From positions 38,764,440-38,828,439 of the forward strand of contig OV816024.1 of assembly GCA_929113105.1 (NCBI GenBank): a stretch of 64,000 nt of DNA, given 5' to 3'. The notes under the pieces were generated by a model. The model had not been told where the DNA came from. It worked only from the letters and a program-made list of their open reading frames with translations, and made no database searches. Source of the stretch: Agrypnus murinus (Eukaryota; Arthropoda; Insecta; Coleoptera; Elateridae). Positions 8,265-21,892 of the stretch are shown here, in pieces (the stretch's first letter is position 1; each line of letters starts with the position of its first letter). The position numbers were made by a program, and so were the translations under genes.

Positions 8265-11046
8265 AATTATATTTTTAAACTTGATGCTTATACGCGGCAT
8301 GTTGATTCCCTATAATCCCAGTCAACGTCCGTTGGAATTACATCACGCGAAATAAAGTCTACATAATGGCGTTTGTTTGCTAATAAACGTTTGGGTGGTG
8401 CAAAATTGCAAAATCAAATATGATGGTGCATTGGTGTTGGATTTTATTGTACTAATAGTACTATATTAATTTTTACTGTATGCTTTATACAACCTTGTGT
8501 TCTAAGTTTTTAATAATATTTATTATTACCTTATAATAATGTTTTCACAGATTTTCACGCTTCAACGCACGTTTTATATATTTTACATTGTAAGTTAGAC
8601 ATGGTTGAGCTATGTAAGTTGTATACTCAAAACGAAAGATTTAGTAAATATTTCTAATCATGCTAAGTTTTATGTTAAGTTTTATTTGTATATAAAATGT
8701 TATATGAATTGTCTGTCAAATACATTGGTATTAAATTAAAATACAATATAGTCAGTATTGCATTTTAAAATAATCATCTCAAAACATTGCCTTTACTGCA
8801 TTTTTATGCACATACTCTGTGTAACTAGGGTAATCTCTCGAGATGTTGTTCTTAATTAGTTTATTATTCTTGTTCATGTGTTTAACTATTCCTTTATGGG
8901 AGTCTTAATTAAATACATTCTAGTATTCAAGGTCGTCACTAAAGAGATCCAACAATAAGTAAACTATGAATGCTCCATTGGAAGGCTTTATGTCTTTCAT
9001 TGGAAATTAAAATAGAATTTTTAGAAAGCTACCAAGTTTTGGAGACACAAACTGTGCATTGTCGCCATAATTAACAACGTTCACCAAACGCTTATATGTG
9101 AAGATTATGAATTACTAATGAATTATTAATTAATTAGGAGTGTTGGTTGCGAGGCACCTCATATCTGAATGGCAGACATGTCTACAGTTAGTTACTATTT
9201 GATAAAGCGATACCGTCAAATAATGAAAAGCTTTCTGAGGTGCTTGGTTTCTAATGTGTGGTTTTAAAGATATGGCAACTACCACGCATACATTTTTAAA
9301 TAAACCACCAGGGCTACAATACACCTTTCCTGGCCAGCTAATTGAAGAAAATTAAGCAACTGTGAAGAAGTTAAACAATGATGGATAGGGGCTTATAACA
9401 TGCATCACAAATCATACGTCATTGTAACGATGAGGCTTGACCAGACTGTTTCGCCCAATTCAAAACAAATTCAATGAATATTTTTTAAATGTATAAATCA
9501 AAGAATTAGTCAAATTTATAGGATAGTTTCAGTACAGTTAACCATATTCGTGGTTCATTATTATACCCTTCTGCGGAGATGGAGCGTTATGATTTGTTAA
9601 CAACACCATTCTTTCTAAATATTGTACGAATAAGGATATAGTATCCGAGTATTGCATCTTGCATTTCCTTCAAGCTCCTTTTAATTTAATATTAGTTGTT
9701 ATTAGGTCAAGAAAAGTAGCAGCAGGTGTTTTAACACATATTTATTATTCATTTTCATACTTCTCATTTTTTCTTTTCTTATTTATATATTCAAGATTTT
9801 CTACATACAATAATTATACAAAGTTAATAAGCATGAGTTTACTAAAAATATAAGGAGATATATAACTAAAATATCCTAAAACACAATAAAAAGTAGTATT
9901 ACGTATACTTCTTAATAGTAGTAACTATTTTATTAGAATGTTATTATAATTTTGTTTAGTAAAAGTTAGAAATTGGCCTGAATTCAGGAAGACACGTAAG
10001 TACATAATTTAGCCTATTATGATGCAACGGTGTGTATAAAATCCAAGTCTTCCAAGCTGTTTAATATCTTAGGAGTCACAATGAATATACTTTGAATTAA
10101 ATATACGTTGAATTCAACATTTAGATTAAATTTTATGGTATAAATATACAAATAGAAAATTTCAATTAAGGAAATTAAAATCGATTGGAAACTTTTAATT
10201 TAGTTATTACTTATACACATAATTTTTGTAATCTGATTGCAAATCGTATTAGTGACAAAATTAAAATGAAAGATAAAAATGTATTAGCAACTTAAGATTC
10301 TGTTCTTCAGCATTAAGTCAGAAAATAAACAGATAATGTAGAATCAATAAAACAGTTGATGTAAAAAAAGTATTTAATAGTTTTCTAATCCAACTTTCAG
10401 GTTTGACTCGTAAATCCATTAGATTAAATCCTTACTACATCCCTAGAAGCACGAAAACATTTACAGTTATCCATGCACAATTTTTAACGTCATAAGGAAA
10501 TTCTTAGCTTTTATCTTAAGAGTCAGCTATAAATAACATTGTAAATGACATTTATTAATTATTATTAGTTCTTAGAGGATATATACATACTATAAGTTTT
10601 AGACTTCTAGAAATTTTTAAATTTTTAGTATTATAAATAGTAACGCACACCTTTGAAAACATTTAGAGCAGCTTTATAAGCATACATATATAGTCATGAA
10701 TGCCCCCTGTTTAAATTTTGATAAGATTATTAAAAATGCTAAAAAGCGTCTGTAATTTCCAGTTTGTATAAACGATTTCTTCAGTTGTGTGTGTGGTGGG
10801 GAGTTATTTCACGTTTCAACAAAGATGGTATCAAAGTTAGAATATAAAAAGCTGCCTCACTGCCTAATGGGTAATTCTCCAGAAATATTAAATTTACTGC
10901 CCTGTTTAATTAATATTATATTACGAATACCTTTTTACCTGTTAGTTCAGTACAGTGAAGATGTAATAGCAGTCTATTTAGCCTAGTATATATTAACAAC
11001 TGACCTATTTTTTAGCAATAAAAAGTAAACTTTATTATGTCATATA
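8265..11046. other. AT-rich non-coding stretch
   Basis: No coding region, RNA gene or clear repeat recognised; only short chance reading frames. Confidence 0.6.
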
Positions 11047-12006
11047 TCATTCACGTGGCATGTCCCTGCTGAGGGACATGTCCCTACTATGTATTCTCAA
11101 AGTAAAAAGTAGTTTTTCTAAGGCATCAGTTAATCATTATTGTTCTAATTAAGGAGAATTGTAAAACAAGTATAGGGCTCTCATCCAGAGTCAATAAATA
11201 TATAAAATATTAAACATCGACTACCACACAATCAATTAAATGTTGTCCCTGATAGTTTGGCATTTGCGTGGATCTAACTAAGAGAGGAGAACATTATTAT
11301 TTATTAAATTTCACGTATAGTATCAGTATTTCTACAATATCAGCATTACACATGTATGTATTGCTTGCATATGTAATTTTAATGAAATCAACATGTAGTA
11401 TCTTGTTCAGTTGATCTATAAACTTTATAGAGGTAGTTTATATGGTTTGATGTAAGAGTACATTTATTTCGCATCATTCACGTGGTTATCATAATTTCTT
11501 ACTGGTGTTGAATTTAGAAATGAATTTTTCGTAAGTTGATACACTACTTGTGTTGTTTCATTATAGCTAGTATGAAGCCTCCAAAAAAAATAGTCTAGGC
11601 GCTATGTTATATTAATGCTCTAATAGTCATTCGCGTGGCATTTTCATTTCATCATTTGCGTGGATTTATAATTCCACGTAATACAATTTGTTTACGTAAA
11701 TGACAACTCCTACATACATTCATGTTCTTACATTATGAGATGCAAAGAAAATGTGGAAAAGAAGAAAAGAAGAGAAAAAATTAAAAATGATCCAGAAAAG
11801 AAACAAATGGAGAAGCTAAAACATGATGACTGTCATATCACGTAAAATAAAAATTACTAATTTTTATTTTACTTGTTATCCATTACTAAGCCATTATTAA
11901 GCATCATCGTGTTGGAAATATCTTTTTATTATAATATTAAAGTTCAGTTTTTTCTTAAATATAATGTTTTCTGTCATTTGCATGCTATTTGGCTCATTTA
12001 CGTGGA
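11047..12006 (+). promoter_or_regulatory. Cluster of TCATTYRCGTGG motifs
   Basis: Six same-strand copies of a 12-13-base motif occur within 960 bp, at 11047-11060, 11261-11272, 11474-11485, 11627-11640, 11652-11664 and 11994-12006. A degenerate copy lies at 11974-11986 and a shortened reverse copy near 11672-11682. Sequence between copies is unrelated, so this is not a simple tandem repeat. Every forward core holds RCGTG, the site bound by bHLH-PAS factors; two are CACGTG E-boxes. The first three cores are spaced 213 and 214 bases apart. I infer a possible enhancer; no target gene is visible. Confidence 0.45.
11735..11845 (+). other. Short lysine-rich reading frame (36 residues)
   Basis: ATG at 11735, stop at 11843-11845. 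The peptide is dominated by Lys and Glu (KENVEKKKRREKIKNDPEKK) and resembles charged helical pieces found in many insect uncharacterised proteins. It lies within the motif cluster. It could be an exon, a remnant of a transposon protein or chance; I cannot assign a function. Confidence 0.2.
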
Positions 12007-13630
12007 TTTTAACACTGTAAAGGTCGAAAATGTCCAGATTAAGCTCTACTAATCAACAGTATGTGTTATATACAATCAATTAATCATACTATTTCTTAGA
12101 AAAACTGATTTCACCAATTTTCTTTTCCGAGAATTTTTTACATCCAAATTGTGGTTTTCGGGAGAAACACCCTAATATAACGCATGTTAAACACCGGCAC
12201 AGAAAAGAGTAATGGAAGGGGAACAGCGAGACGGCTACGTGACGACATTCTGACCTCTACTGCCGAATATATCTTGCATTAGTAGTTGTGTTAAAACGGT
12301 AATACTTTTTTCTGATTGAACTATTTAGCTCGAACAAATTAAGTGCGTTATATAAAGATATAGCTGAATTGCACATTTGTACTGGTTTTAAAAGATAAAA
12401 ATACTGTTACTTATATTAAAATGACGAGTTCTTTAAAATGATAAAAAATATATACATAAAAAATGAATACTAATAAGTAAAAGTCTTATTAGAGAAAGGG
12501 ATGATTTTATAAGAACAGCATTTAAATTACAAAAAATACCAAGTAAAAAAGCAGTAAAATGGATTGTATCCAGCTTATTTATATTGTTAGATCGCTGTTC
12601 TAAGAATTACTTTATCAGTAATCGGATAACATTATTTTATAGTTTCGTTCTTTATTTACTTAAAGTTTGGTAGATTGTATTACTTATAAACTTATTTTGT
12701 ATTATTAAATAAATTGTATAATAAATAAATTATCAAATTATGCTTAAGTTAGAATTCATTTTTGATTAGTATGAAATAAATATGAAATAATATTACAACG
12801 TGTTTTACTTAGGATGTTAGATGTTTTATTGAAGATATTGTGCACCACCAAATTATTATAGATACATATAACTGGTTATACATGTCACCAGTGACGTCAT
12901 GCTTCAACTGCTAGAAACCATCTGTGACACTTTCCATTTACTAACTTTAGGATGATATAACAAATCTTCCGAAGCTGGACAAGTAGTGTCCGAATAAAAA
13001 TGCAGTGATCAGTCTTTCTTGACGGCAATTTCCATTCTAAAAATTCTCATTTAAATTTACGGTTTACATATATATATTGTTGTGATATAGGCATCTCGCA
13101 TAACAAGTATGCACGATGTGTTGCCTATCTTCCAGGCGGAAGGATTTTATAATTTTTTTATTTTAAAAACAATAAAATTTTGCATTAAATATTTTGAAAA
13201 TGCACATTACAACACTGTGAGAAGGAAAGCGATAAATTTTAAACAGATTCTTCACTTGAATTTCACAAACTCAATTTTAAGATGAACGATTTTGTGTCGT
13301 TGGTTGATTTTTTCACACTTAAATATTTTGATGCCATTTTATGGCATGTTTTCACCTGAAGATTATTAAAGGCATAGGTGAGAAGGTATACACAAGTATT
13401 TATTACTTTACTTACAGTTTTTATTAATGTATTTCAAGAAAATGTTCTATTTCTTTGACGATTCATAATTTTCCATAGTAAATGGATATTTTTCAATGTT
13501 ATTTGAATTTCTAAGTAAAATTCTAAGTAATTACCGCAATATTGTTAAACAAGTTCTAGGGTGCATTTGACACTAGAATGTTAAAGTGGGGAACTTTTTA
13601 TAGAGATGGTTATGTCATTGAAATTCCAAA

Positions 13631-13669
13631 ATTGTAACGTTTCAGCAGGGTCTGCTAAAATGTTACAAT
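13631..13669. repeat. Short hairpin
   Basis: Arms of 18 bases around a GGT loop, with 16 of 18 Watson-Crick pairs (ATTGTAAC against GTTACAAT at the ends). It is shorter than a typical microRNA precursor; role unknown. Confidence 0.4.
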
Positions 13670-14933
13670 TTAGTTTATATTCATAATCTTAATGTCAAAA
13701 TCTATGCAATTTTAAGTTTGATATGATCTTAGGATTAATTTTGTGATAAGAAAAGGATGTAGTAAAATGTTAAAATGTTTTTATTTGAATTTTTGTTATG
13801 TTTGTTAGAAAATTCAAGATGGTTGTCAATGAATCTTAACTCTAAATTTGCATTTTAATAGCCGTTTAAGGTACCAAAATAATGGAGGAATTGTCCTCTT
13901 TCATTTTATAACGTTCATTTAAGCAATTAATTTAATTTTTTATCAACAATTTGGTACAAAGGTCTTTGGTGGGAAAGATGTTGTTTTGTTTCTAGTTCCG
14001 AACTAGGAAGATCACTGGCGATTCGCAATTGTTTTCCAATTATTATAAAAACAGCACAAAAATTTTGTTACTCTCTCTTGAATTCTCATACAGAGCAAAA
14101 GTCATGTCAGTTTGTACGTTATTTTGATAAAATTTCGAGGTTATGTTGGTGAATTTTATGTTACTTAAATGTCAACAAAGTGAGGTTATGACCAATGTCA
14201 TCTTGTTTTAAATTTTTTTTATAAGTTGTTAATAATTTAATTAATAATAATTATAATGAACAAACAAAGTGAACTTAAAGTGAAATAGACGAAAGTGCAG
14301 CTTTTAAAAATTTGGTGTTCAGACTTATTATTATTTGGCGAAATGTTTTTGTATGGAACGAATTAAAGGAAGGTGATGGAATCTTGTTGCATATAACTGA
14401 ATTATTTTATGTACTCACGTCATGGAAGATACGTGTTGCAACTTTAATAATTATAATTATCTTCAACAATCACAAATAAAATTCATTTGAAGGATGACAT
14501 GGAATGTGAAAATCTTATCAACAAATAAGCAGGTAATTTTACCAACTATAACAGGAATCTGCTAACTTTCAAGTTAAGGTGATTAACTTTTTTTGTGTGG
14601 GCCAAATAATTTTAAAATTTAAAATAATTTTCAATTTTTTATTTATTAATAGTAATTTAAGATTGTTGGATTGATCAGATAAGAATTAAAAAGGTCCAAG
14701 AGAATTAGAATATATCTTAATTCTTATTTTGTTAAATCTATTTGACACCGAGATTTAATTTGATTTTCTTTAATTTTAATTTTTAATAGTTGTTTTCTTT
14801 TCTCTTCATGAAATTTTAAATTTTTATTTCTTTTCTGTGTTAATAAATAAAATTATCCATTTATTGTGTATTTATTTGTGTCTGATCCATTAACAACGTT
14901 TTACAGATATAATTTAAATAGCTTCCTAATTAA

Positions 14934-15020
14934 TTAGCGACCCGCCTGATTTCGTCTCATGCATTTATGGAACTCGTTTTCCAGTTTAGAAATTATAGCC
15001 GAAGAATTTTTTTTTAAAGT
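14934..15020 (+). repeat. Dispersed repeat fragment, copy 1
   Basis: Shares AGCGACCCGCCTG, then after a variable gap AGCCGAAGAATTTTTTTT, with the same-strand locus at 57861-57945. The AT-rich DNA upstream of both copies is also loosely similar. Probably two old copies of one interspersed repeat; family unknown. Confidence 0.45.
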
Positions 15021-18000
15021 AAGTGATATTAGTTGTGTATATTTTCAGACTGTTTTACCGTGATTTATTTTGCAATTTATAACTTTTCATATTTCATCAA
15101 GTGTTGGAGTGTTTATTATTCACTACAATTAATTTTTTTTTTCCTTTTGACCTCACATTATCACAACAATATGTTTACTCATTGTATATTAATAATTATT
15201 ATATTATCTTTTAAGACGGAGTGTTAATACAATGTACATGTACCAATGTTTTTCAACTTATTCATAAACACCACTAATTCAATTTTAAGAAGTCAGTTTA
15301 ATAGAAAACTAGTAACTATGTACTTAAAAAATACATTTAATGTAAAACATTTTATGTTGTTAGCACGTTCTCACTCACAAAAATATTAGAATTATTAAAG
15401 CTTAAATTTTTAAATTCTTGTTTTCGTAAGTAAAATTAATACGTTTCAAAACTAATTATTTAACTTACTTATTACTAAGTATTTCTGCATAACACTTCAT
15501 TAAAAACAATCTTATTGCTAAATGAAAAACCTAGATTAAAGATAAACTAAATTTGCTAAACCATTTATCTTTTTTTTATTCTCTTTTTTATTTCCCTATT
15601 CTGAACCATCATAATGTCATAATTTAGGTTTAATTTTAAACTTCTTTATAGTCTGCAAATTGAAATACTGTCTAAAATTGTAACAATTCCGAATTCTATT
15701 ATCGAGATCATTCTTTTCAAAAATACATTTTAACTATTATTATTTCTATATTATAATTAGTATTCTTTTCATGTTCATCGACAAGCAGATTAGAGTAATA
15801 TTAGATAAATAATTTCTAATTTAATTATTTAAGCTTATTTATCGACGATATACAAATATACATAAATTGAACAATTTACACTCCAACAAGCCCAGATGAA
15901 TAATATTATTGTAGTAAAGTTTAGTTGTATACATCTACTAAACATGCAAGCTTTATTAGCCTAGAATTCAGTAATTATTATTTCAGATAACAAATAAGAC
16001 CCATTAGATTTCGTAATAAGTAAAAAAGATCTTTTAATAGATTGAACAAACAAAATTCAAGTACATTTTTATTTTTTGTTGTGTCATTTTACCACTAACA
16101 ATATATACTTTATTCTTAATATCCTTTTATTTTTGATTAAAACACGCAATCATATCCCATAATTATTCAGTGTTGGTATAAGTAGTCGCATTGTAGTATC
16201 AATACGTCGATTATTACGATCTAAATTATTATTCCCTACAGATCTGTTATTGTATTCATAATTCATTACTCAATATAAACGAAAAACTATAGCTAAAAGT
16301 AGACAAATAAATTCTTAAACAACTTGTAGAACACATCCTGGAGTACTTCTCGTATTTTGATTGTATACACATAAAACTTTATATTACCTACACGATGAAC
16401 TCTATAATAAAGTTCACGAAAAAAACTTTGCGTGATTAATAATTTTACCACCTTTCGTTTCGTTTTTCCAACCAAACTTATTAGCAAAGTATGTTAATTA
16501 AAAAGTATGTATCCGTCACAGCCATATTACATAATATGAAGAGTTACGAAAATGTCTAGATAACGTGTGCAGATATACGCAGTTTATGAAATTAAAAAAT
16601 GAAGAAAATGTATGTATGAAGAGCATTACCGAAATCAAAATGAAGGATGTTTGCTAATATACCGGCTAGCAGCTTTTATTAATGAAAAGCGTACTATTCA
16701 ATCAAGCTAAATTCTCTTTTGATTAATGAAATTGAAAGCCCTGAAAAATCCTGGGAGATGTTCTTTTGATAAAATTATTTTGTGATTCAAGATAGTATAT
16801 AGTATTCAAATAATTCGCAAAGTGGAATTAAAATTTGAGTTTAGTTAGCATTAGCAAATGTTTTTATATCCATTCACAAATTAATATAATTACTGTCAGA
16901 TCTCTTAGAAAGGAACTAATTACATTTGGATTAGATTCAACAATTTTTTCAGTTGTTTAAATATTCTAACCTAAATATACTAACGTCAAAGCAAAATGAG
17001 CACGTAAAACTATATTAGTACCTAATAAAATATTTACTTGCTAATTCAACAACACATTTGCCAAATTTGACAAATTAAACAAAAAATTTATTTGGCATGA
17101 TCTTTATGAAAGAGAAATGCTATGCTTCTATGTTGGATTGTAAATGAGGGTTTTTGCTCCACAATCCCTTGTATATCAAATTTAGGATTGACGCTTATTT
17201 AACAAATATTACAAATACTTTTAACATACCCATATAAGACAAAAGTCTCGTTTTTTTAATTTGAAAATTATTCATTTAATATTTTAAAGAAAATGCAAAT
17301 TTCATATTATAAGAAATGAAATTCAATGCAACAAAGAATAATCTACAAACTATGCTCTTTATTATGATATACAACTTGTCAAATAGTTTAATTGTTTCAA
17401 CAATTTAATAACTACTCAAAAAAGAAAAGGTTTTTGCGCCGCTCTAATACAACAAAAATTTGTTTTATGTCACTAAAAAAAACTATATTGACATAACCGC
17501 GGTTCGGTGTGTGAAACTTCTATAATACAAGTTTTATATTTTCTAAATTCTTACATATTAAGAAGTAAGTTGACTTTTATTTTTCTAATTAGATGAAATT
17601 AACTTGGTCTTAATAATACAATTTCATTTCATTCTGGCTAAAGTATTTATTTGCAGATACTTTACAAAGTTTATACAGGCATTATGTAACAAAATGCAAT
17701 ATGAATATGGCTTGGTATGTACGAAGTACTAAAACAGTTTAAACAACAAACCATGCACTTATTATACTTTGAAAATACAATACGAAACAGGTCTGACCTT
17801 GCACATATAGGTAAATGTACTCGCTATTCTATTAATTTTCTATTTTCTGCACACTATATTAGGTTCTTTTCTTTTGTCCCCATTCTAAGCAGAGAAAAAT
17901 AGCAAGAAATATTTTCCGGACAGTATTAATATTTTATAATAATACACTGAGACCATTTATAATCTCAGCAGGACTATTTTATTTTATTTTGGATTATTTT

Positions 18001-18728
18001 TAAATACTTTAATTTTTAATGAGCATTAACAAAATGTAACATTTATTTTTATAATTAATTTTTTACCACCCTCCTCTTATATATTAGTTACCAGATATAA
18101 CTATACTATATATTTCACTTATTAAACTATTTATCGTCTACTCGATTAGCGGAAAGGTCCGAGCGTTTAGTAATTTACTTTTTTTTAATACAATTATTGC
18201 TTTAGCAGATTAGTACAATTGATTTAGAATCTTTTAATATCTAATTTTATTATTATGCAAAAACACTCATAATACTACATATGTAGCTTTATTATAAACA
18301 CCCCTTCTCACCCCCTAACCTTCCAGCCCATCTACTTTAAAATATTAAACGGCAAACCCCCCATTGTGACACCTCTGTTAAAGGGAATTAAAAAATAATC
18401 TTTTGAAGCAAGAAAAATTGAAATCGGTTCATGGATTGCTGAGATATAGGGAAAAGTCTTCTAACAATCCTCCTTCAATATCACATACAGTGTGTTTTTT
18501 GTAAACGATAATATAGGAAATCCAATGGAATTTTATCATTTTCCTCGTAAGTTTGTACCCTTGCAAATGTAATTAGAAATCTTGGTATCAATCGAAAGAA
18601 GAATTCATTTTACGTCAAAAAATATTAAACTTTATGAAGAAAACCAAAATCGATTTAGAAAAAGACTTAAAAAGCTTATTGATTTACTGCTTTTGGTAAT
18701 AAGTTATTAAAAAAATCTGGAAGCTGAA

Positions 18729-18798
18729 CGCCGATTGGTGTAGCGGTTCTCACTTCAGATTCCTAATCAAAAATCGCGAGTTCAAACCTCGTCATCGT
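18729..18798 (+). other. tRNA-like (SINE-head-like) sequence in the hairpin arm
   Basis: Has an A-box-like GGTGTAGCGGTT and a B-box-like GAGTTCAAACCTC at tRNA spacing. The acceptor ends do not pair well and a cloverleaf is not convincing, so it is a tRNA-derived relic. The opposite arm keeps only the 3' part. Confidence 0.45.
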
Positions 18799-19312
18799 AT
18801 ACTTTTTTTTTAATTGTATTGCTTACTAATTATTATTTTTAGCACTTTATTACAAGGATTATTAGTTTTATGCCCTTTTTTCATTTGCCTTTCTGATAGG
18901 TAGTTAAAATTGTACAAAAAGTAACGGTAAACCCCCGTAGCAAAAATATCTAACAATAAAAAAAAATTAATAATCGTTGTAATAAAGTTCTAAAAATAAT
19001 AATTAGTAAGCAATACAATTAAAAATAAAGTATACGATGACGGGGTTTGAACTCGCGATTTTTGATTAGGAATCTAACTTTTTTTAATAACTTATTACCA
19101 AAAGTAGTAAACCAATAAGCTTTTTAAGTCTTTTTCTAAATCGATTTTGATTTTCTTCATAAAGTTTAATATTTTTTTGACGTAAAATGAATTCTTCTTT
19201 CGATTGATACCAAGATTTCTAATTACATTTGCAAGGGTACAAACTTACGAGAAAAATGATAAAATTCCATTGGATTTCCTATATTATCGTTTACAAAAAA
19301 CACACTGTATAA

Positions 19313-19560
19313 TCAGACTTTGTCTGATCATATAGAAGTTTGTCAGTTCAACCCTTTACTTTCAGCCAATTCGAGTTTATTATATTAAAAATTGATAACT
19401 CAAGAATTAAGAAATCAACTTGATTATGAAGCATGATGCTCAACGACGATTAGTTATATTTCCAGCGTGATGGGGCTTTAAAAGATGGTATCTCAGTAAT
19501 AAGATCAGTTTTTAACATAAAAGTAAAGGGCTGAACTGACAAAATTTGACAATAGTCTGA
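19313..19560. mobile_element. MITE nested in the right hairpin arm
   Basis: Ends are TCAGACT and AGTCTGA, with an inner inverted block GTCAGTTCARCCCTTTACTTT on both sides. It interrupts an otherwise continuous inverted repeat, which marks it as a later insertion. 248 bp, non-coding; target duplication unclear. Confidence 0.65.
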
Positions 19561-19740
19561 CGTTTATATGTGAAATAATTGAAATGATATTGAAGGAGGC
19601 TTGTTAAAAAACTTCTCCCTGTATCTCGGCAATCCATGATCCGATACGAAATGCCAGACCATAAACTTTATAAAGCAAAGCTAGTACACTTTGTATGTTT
19701 GCAATTATCTAGTTCGCATAGAAAAGTTATCATCTTACTG

Positions 19741-19830
19741 TAGGCCGCATCGATAGCTCAGTTGGTAGAGATCCCGCCCAGAATGTGAATTATGAAGTTC
19801 GGAAGTTCCTGGGTTCGATCGTCAGTCAGA
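19741..19830 (+). repeat. tRNA-derived SINE head or tRNA pseudogene
   Basis: Contains a good A box (TAGCTCAGTTGGTAGAG) and a B box (GGTTCGATC), but the spacing between them is longer than in a functional tRNA and the anticodon arm is not clear. Most likely a SINE head. Confidence 0.5.
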
Positions 19831-20154
19831 GTAATAGTTTTTCTATATGGATTTGATTTAGAATTATAATTTAATGTAAAGAGAAGTAATTCTATTTAGT
19901 TTTCTCTGTATGGAAAATTAAAATTATTAAGCGAGATGATTGCAAATTCAGTTGCTTTAGTAGAAAGTTGAATACTTCCGATACGTTCGAATTATTGTTT
20001 TTGTTTAGTTTGTAAATTATTATTAAAGAAAGGATTTTCTTCAAGGTTTTGGTGAAATTACAAATTGTTGAGAAAGGTGCACCAAAACCATAACTTCCAA
20101 TTCGAACAACAAAGATTAAAACGAAAACCAACTACTTTTGGTACGGATGTCAAG

Positions 20155-21257
20155 ATGGCACCGACTGAGAATGACTCGTCTTCTACTGCTCTGTGTAAAA
20201 AATGTAAAGCAGTAACAAAGAATGGGGTTAAATGTAAAATATGTTCATTAATGTATCACAATAGTTGTGCTAAAATATGTAATGTAAAATTTATTGACGA
20301 AGCTGCAGTGATATGCTGTGATTGTGATGAAATAACTAATAGTTTGACAAAAAAGACTGATACCGATAAAACAGTTTTTAATACTGTCGATTTTGATAAG
20401 TAAACAATTGATTTGGATCTATTTAAATATGTTTTACATCAAAAAGACATAATAATAAATGACCTCCGTGAAAGGTTGACTTACTATATGATAAAATAAA
20501 TTCTTTGACTAAAAATAATGACTATTTTTAATAAAAATAGCGATGATAAAATCAATGCGAAATCAACTAATTACAAGTTAACTAACAAGTCGGTTAATAA
20601 ATCCACACGTAAATTAGAAAATTCAACAGAAACAAGTAAAATTGAGATAAAAAAAACAGCACATAAACAATAGTGAAGATGATACTGGAAATTCAGCGGA
20701 GACGGATAGCGGTACAATGCACTCTAATAAAAAGACAAGTGTGATTACAAATAAACATGTTTCTGCGGCAATTCACGAAGTTTAAATTCAATTAGTCAAG
20801 TCAAATTCAAAGTCAAAATTAAAATTCAATGAAATTGCTAAATTAAATTCTACTGCGTCCAGTAGCAGTGAGAGCAGTAGAAATAATAATTTTAACAGTC
20901 GGAAGCAAAGTTAGCAGTATCAAAACAGTTTCAAGAATGGTGGCTGAAACTAGTTCTGATAATGTGATAACATTTTTAAAAACGGCTTACCCTAAGATTG
21001 CATGTAAACAACTGGAATCCAAACATAAAATGCAATATTCGTCTTTTAAAGTAAATATTTATGAAAACAATTTTAAAAAAGCCCTCAATCCTGAAGTGTG
21101 GCCAAAAGGGGCTTGTATTAGTAAGTTTTTCTTATCTGCGTCCACGGAAAAATGTGATTACGTAGTTTTTAATCCTGATAGTTTCTTGTTAAATGTTCAA
21201 ACACTAAATAACGATAAAATAAATAATTTGGAAGTAGAATTTACTAACTTTTTATAA
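20155..21257 (+). pseudogene. LINE ORF1 remnant: zinc cluster and RRM-like region
   Basis: ATG at 20155. The first 80 or so codons show a Cys/His cluster (CKKCKA, CKIC, YHNSCAKIC, CCDC) like a PHD finger. The frame stops at about 20401. Further frames at 20868-21257 hold the conserved block VITFLKTAYPKIACKQLE ... YSSFKVNIYENNFKKAL ... VWPKGACISKFF. The same block occurs in copy 2 at 62250-62470, which supports one family. ORF1 products of LINEs bind RNA. Several frame breaks; not functional. Confidence 0.8.
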
Positions 21258-21892
21258 TGACCAACTACTTCCTCTATCGTAATAATTATTACTTGTTACA
21301 GATCGCCGAGTGGAAATTTTAATGATTTTGTAAGTATGCTTGATGATGTTATAAATGTCTTGCACAGACCAAATTTATTATTTATTTTATGTGGTGATTT
21401 CAATGCTGATTCTTTATCTGATAAAAAGTGGGAATTATTGCAAATTACATAATCTCTCATTATCTTATATAATAAGAATTCCTTAGTGGGGTGGCCTACA
21501 CGAATAGATAATAATAGAAATTGTGCGACCACTATTGATCATATTTTTTCTAACGGATACCAAATAGGTAGTTGCTGTGTTATCGATACTTATGTATCAG
21601 ATCACCGCAGTGTTTTATTAGAATCTAATATAATTACTGGGAAAGTGGACAATATCACATCCAAAAGTAGATGCTATTCAAATGAAAACATAAAAAAACT
21701 TCTTAAATGATATATAGTTTGTAAGGACTGGTCCTTTATTACAGTTTCTAAAGTTCTAGATGAGGCCTTCCATTTCTTCTATGATCGATTTCTATTTCAT
21801 TTTAATAATAATTTCTTTTTGAAAATTAAAAGGTATAAGAATGATAGTAAACGTTGGGTTAATGAAACAATTATATACTCAAGTAATCAATT

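Larger units (their letters stand above)
12007..18420. other. AT-rich non-coding stretch
   Basis: No gene recognised. It contains a small hairpin (13631-13669) and a dispersed repeat fragment (14934-15020), listed separately. A slightly GC-richer patch at about 12170-12300 has no visible frame. Confidence 0.6.
18421..19645. repeat. Long inverted repeat (hairpin) locus
   Basis: The left arm (18485-18864) is repeated in reverse complement at 18968-19310 with few changes, around a 103-bp loop. The inversion resumes outside: 18421-18483 matches the reverse complement of about 19575-19645. The right arm has lost about 40 bases of the tRNA-like stretch and gained a 248-bp MITE at 19313-19560. A transcript across it would fold into a stem of more than 300 bp. 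No coding frame is present. Confidence 0.8.

Noticed and set aside
18729..18798. Functional tRNA gene
   Set aside because: A- and B-box-like motifs exist but the acceptor and anticodon stems do not close; it lies inside a repeat arm.
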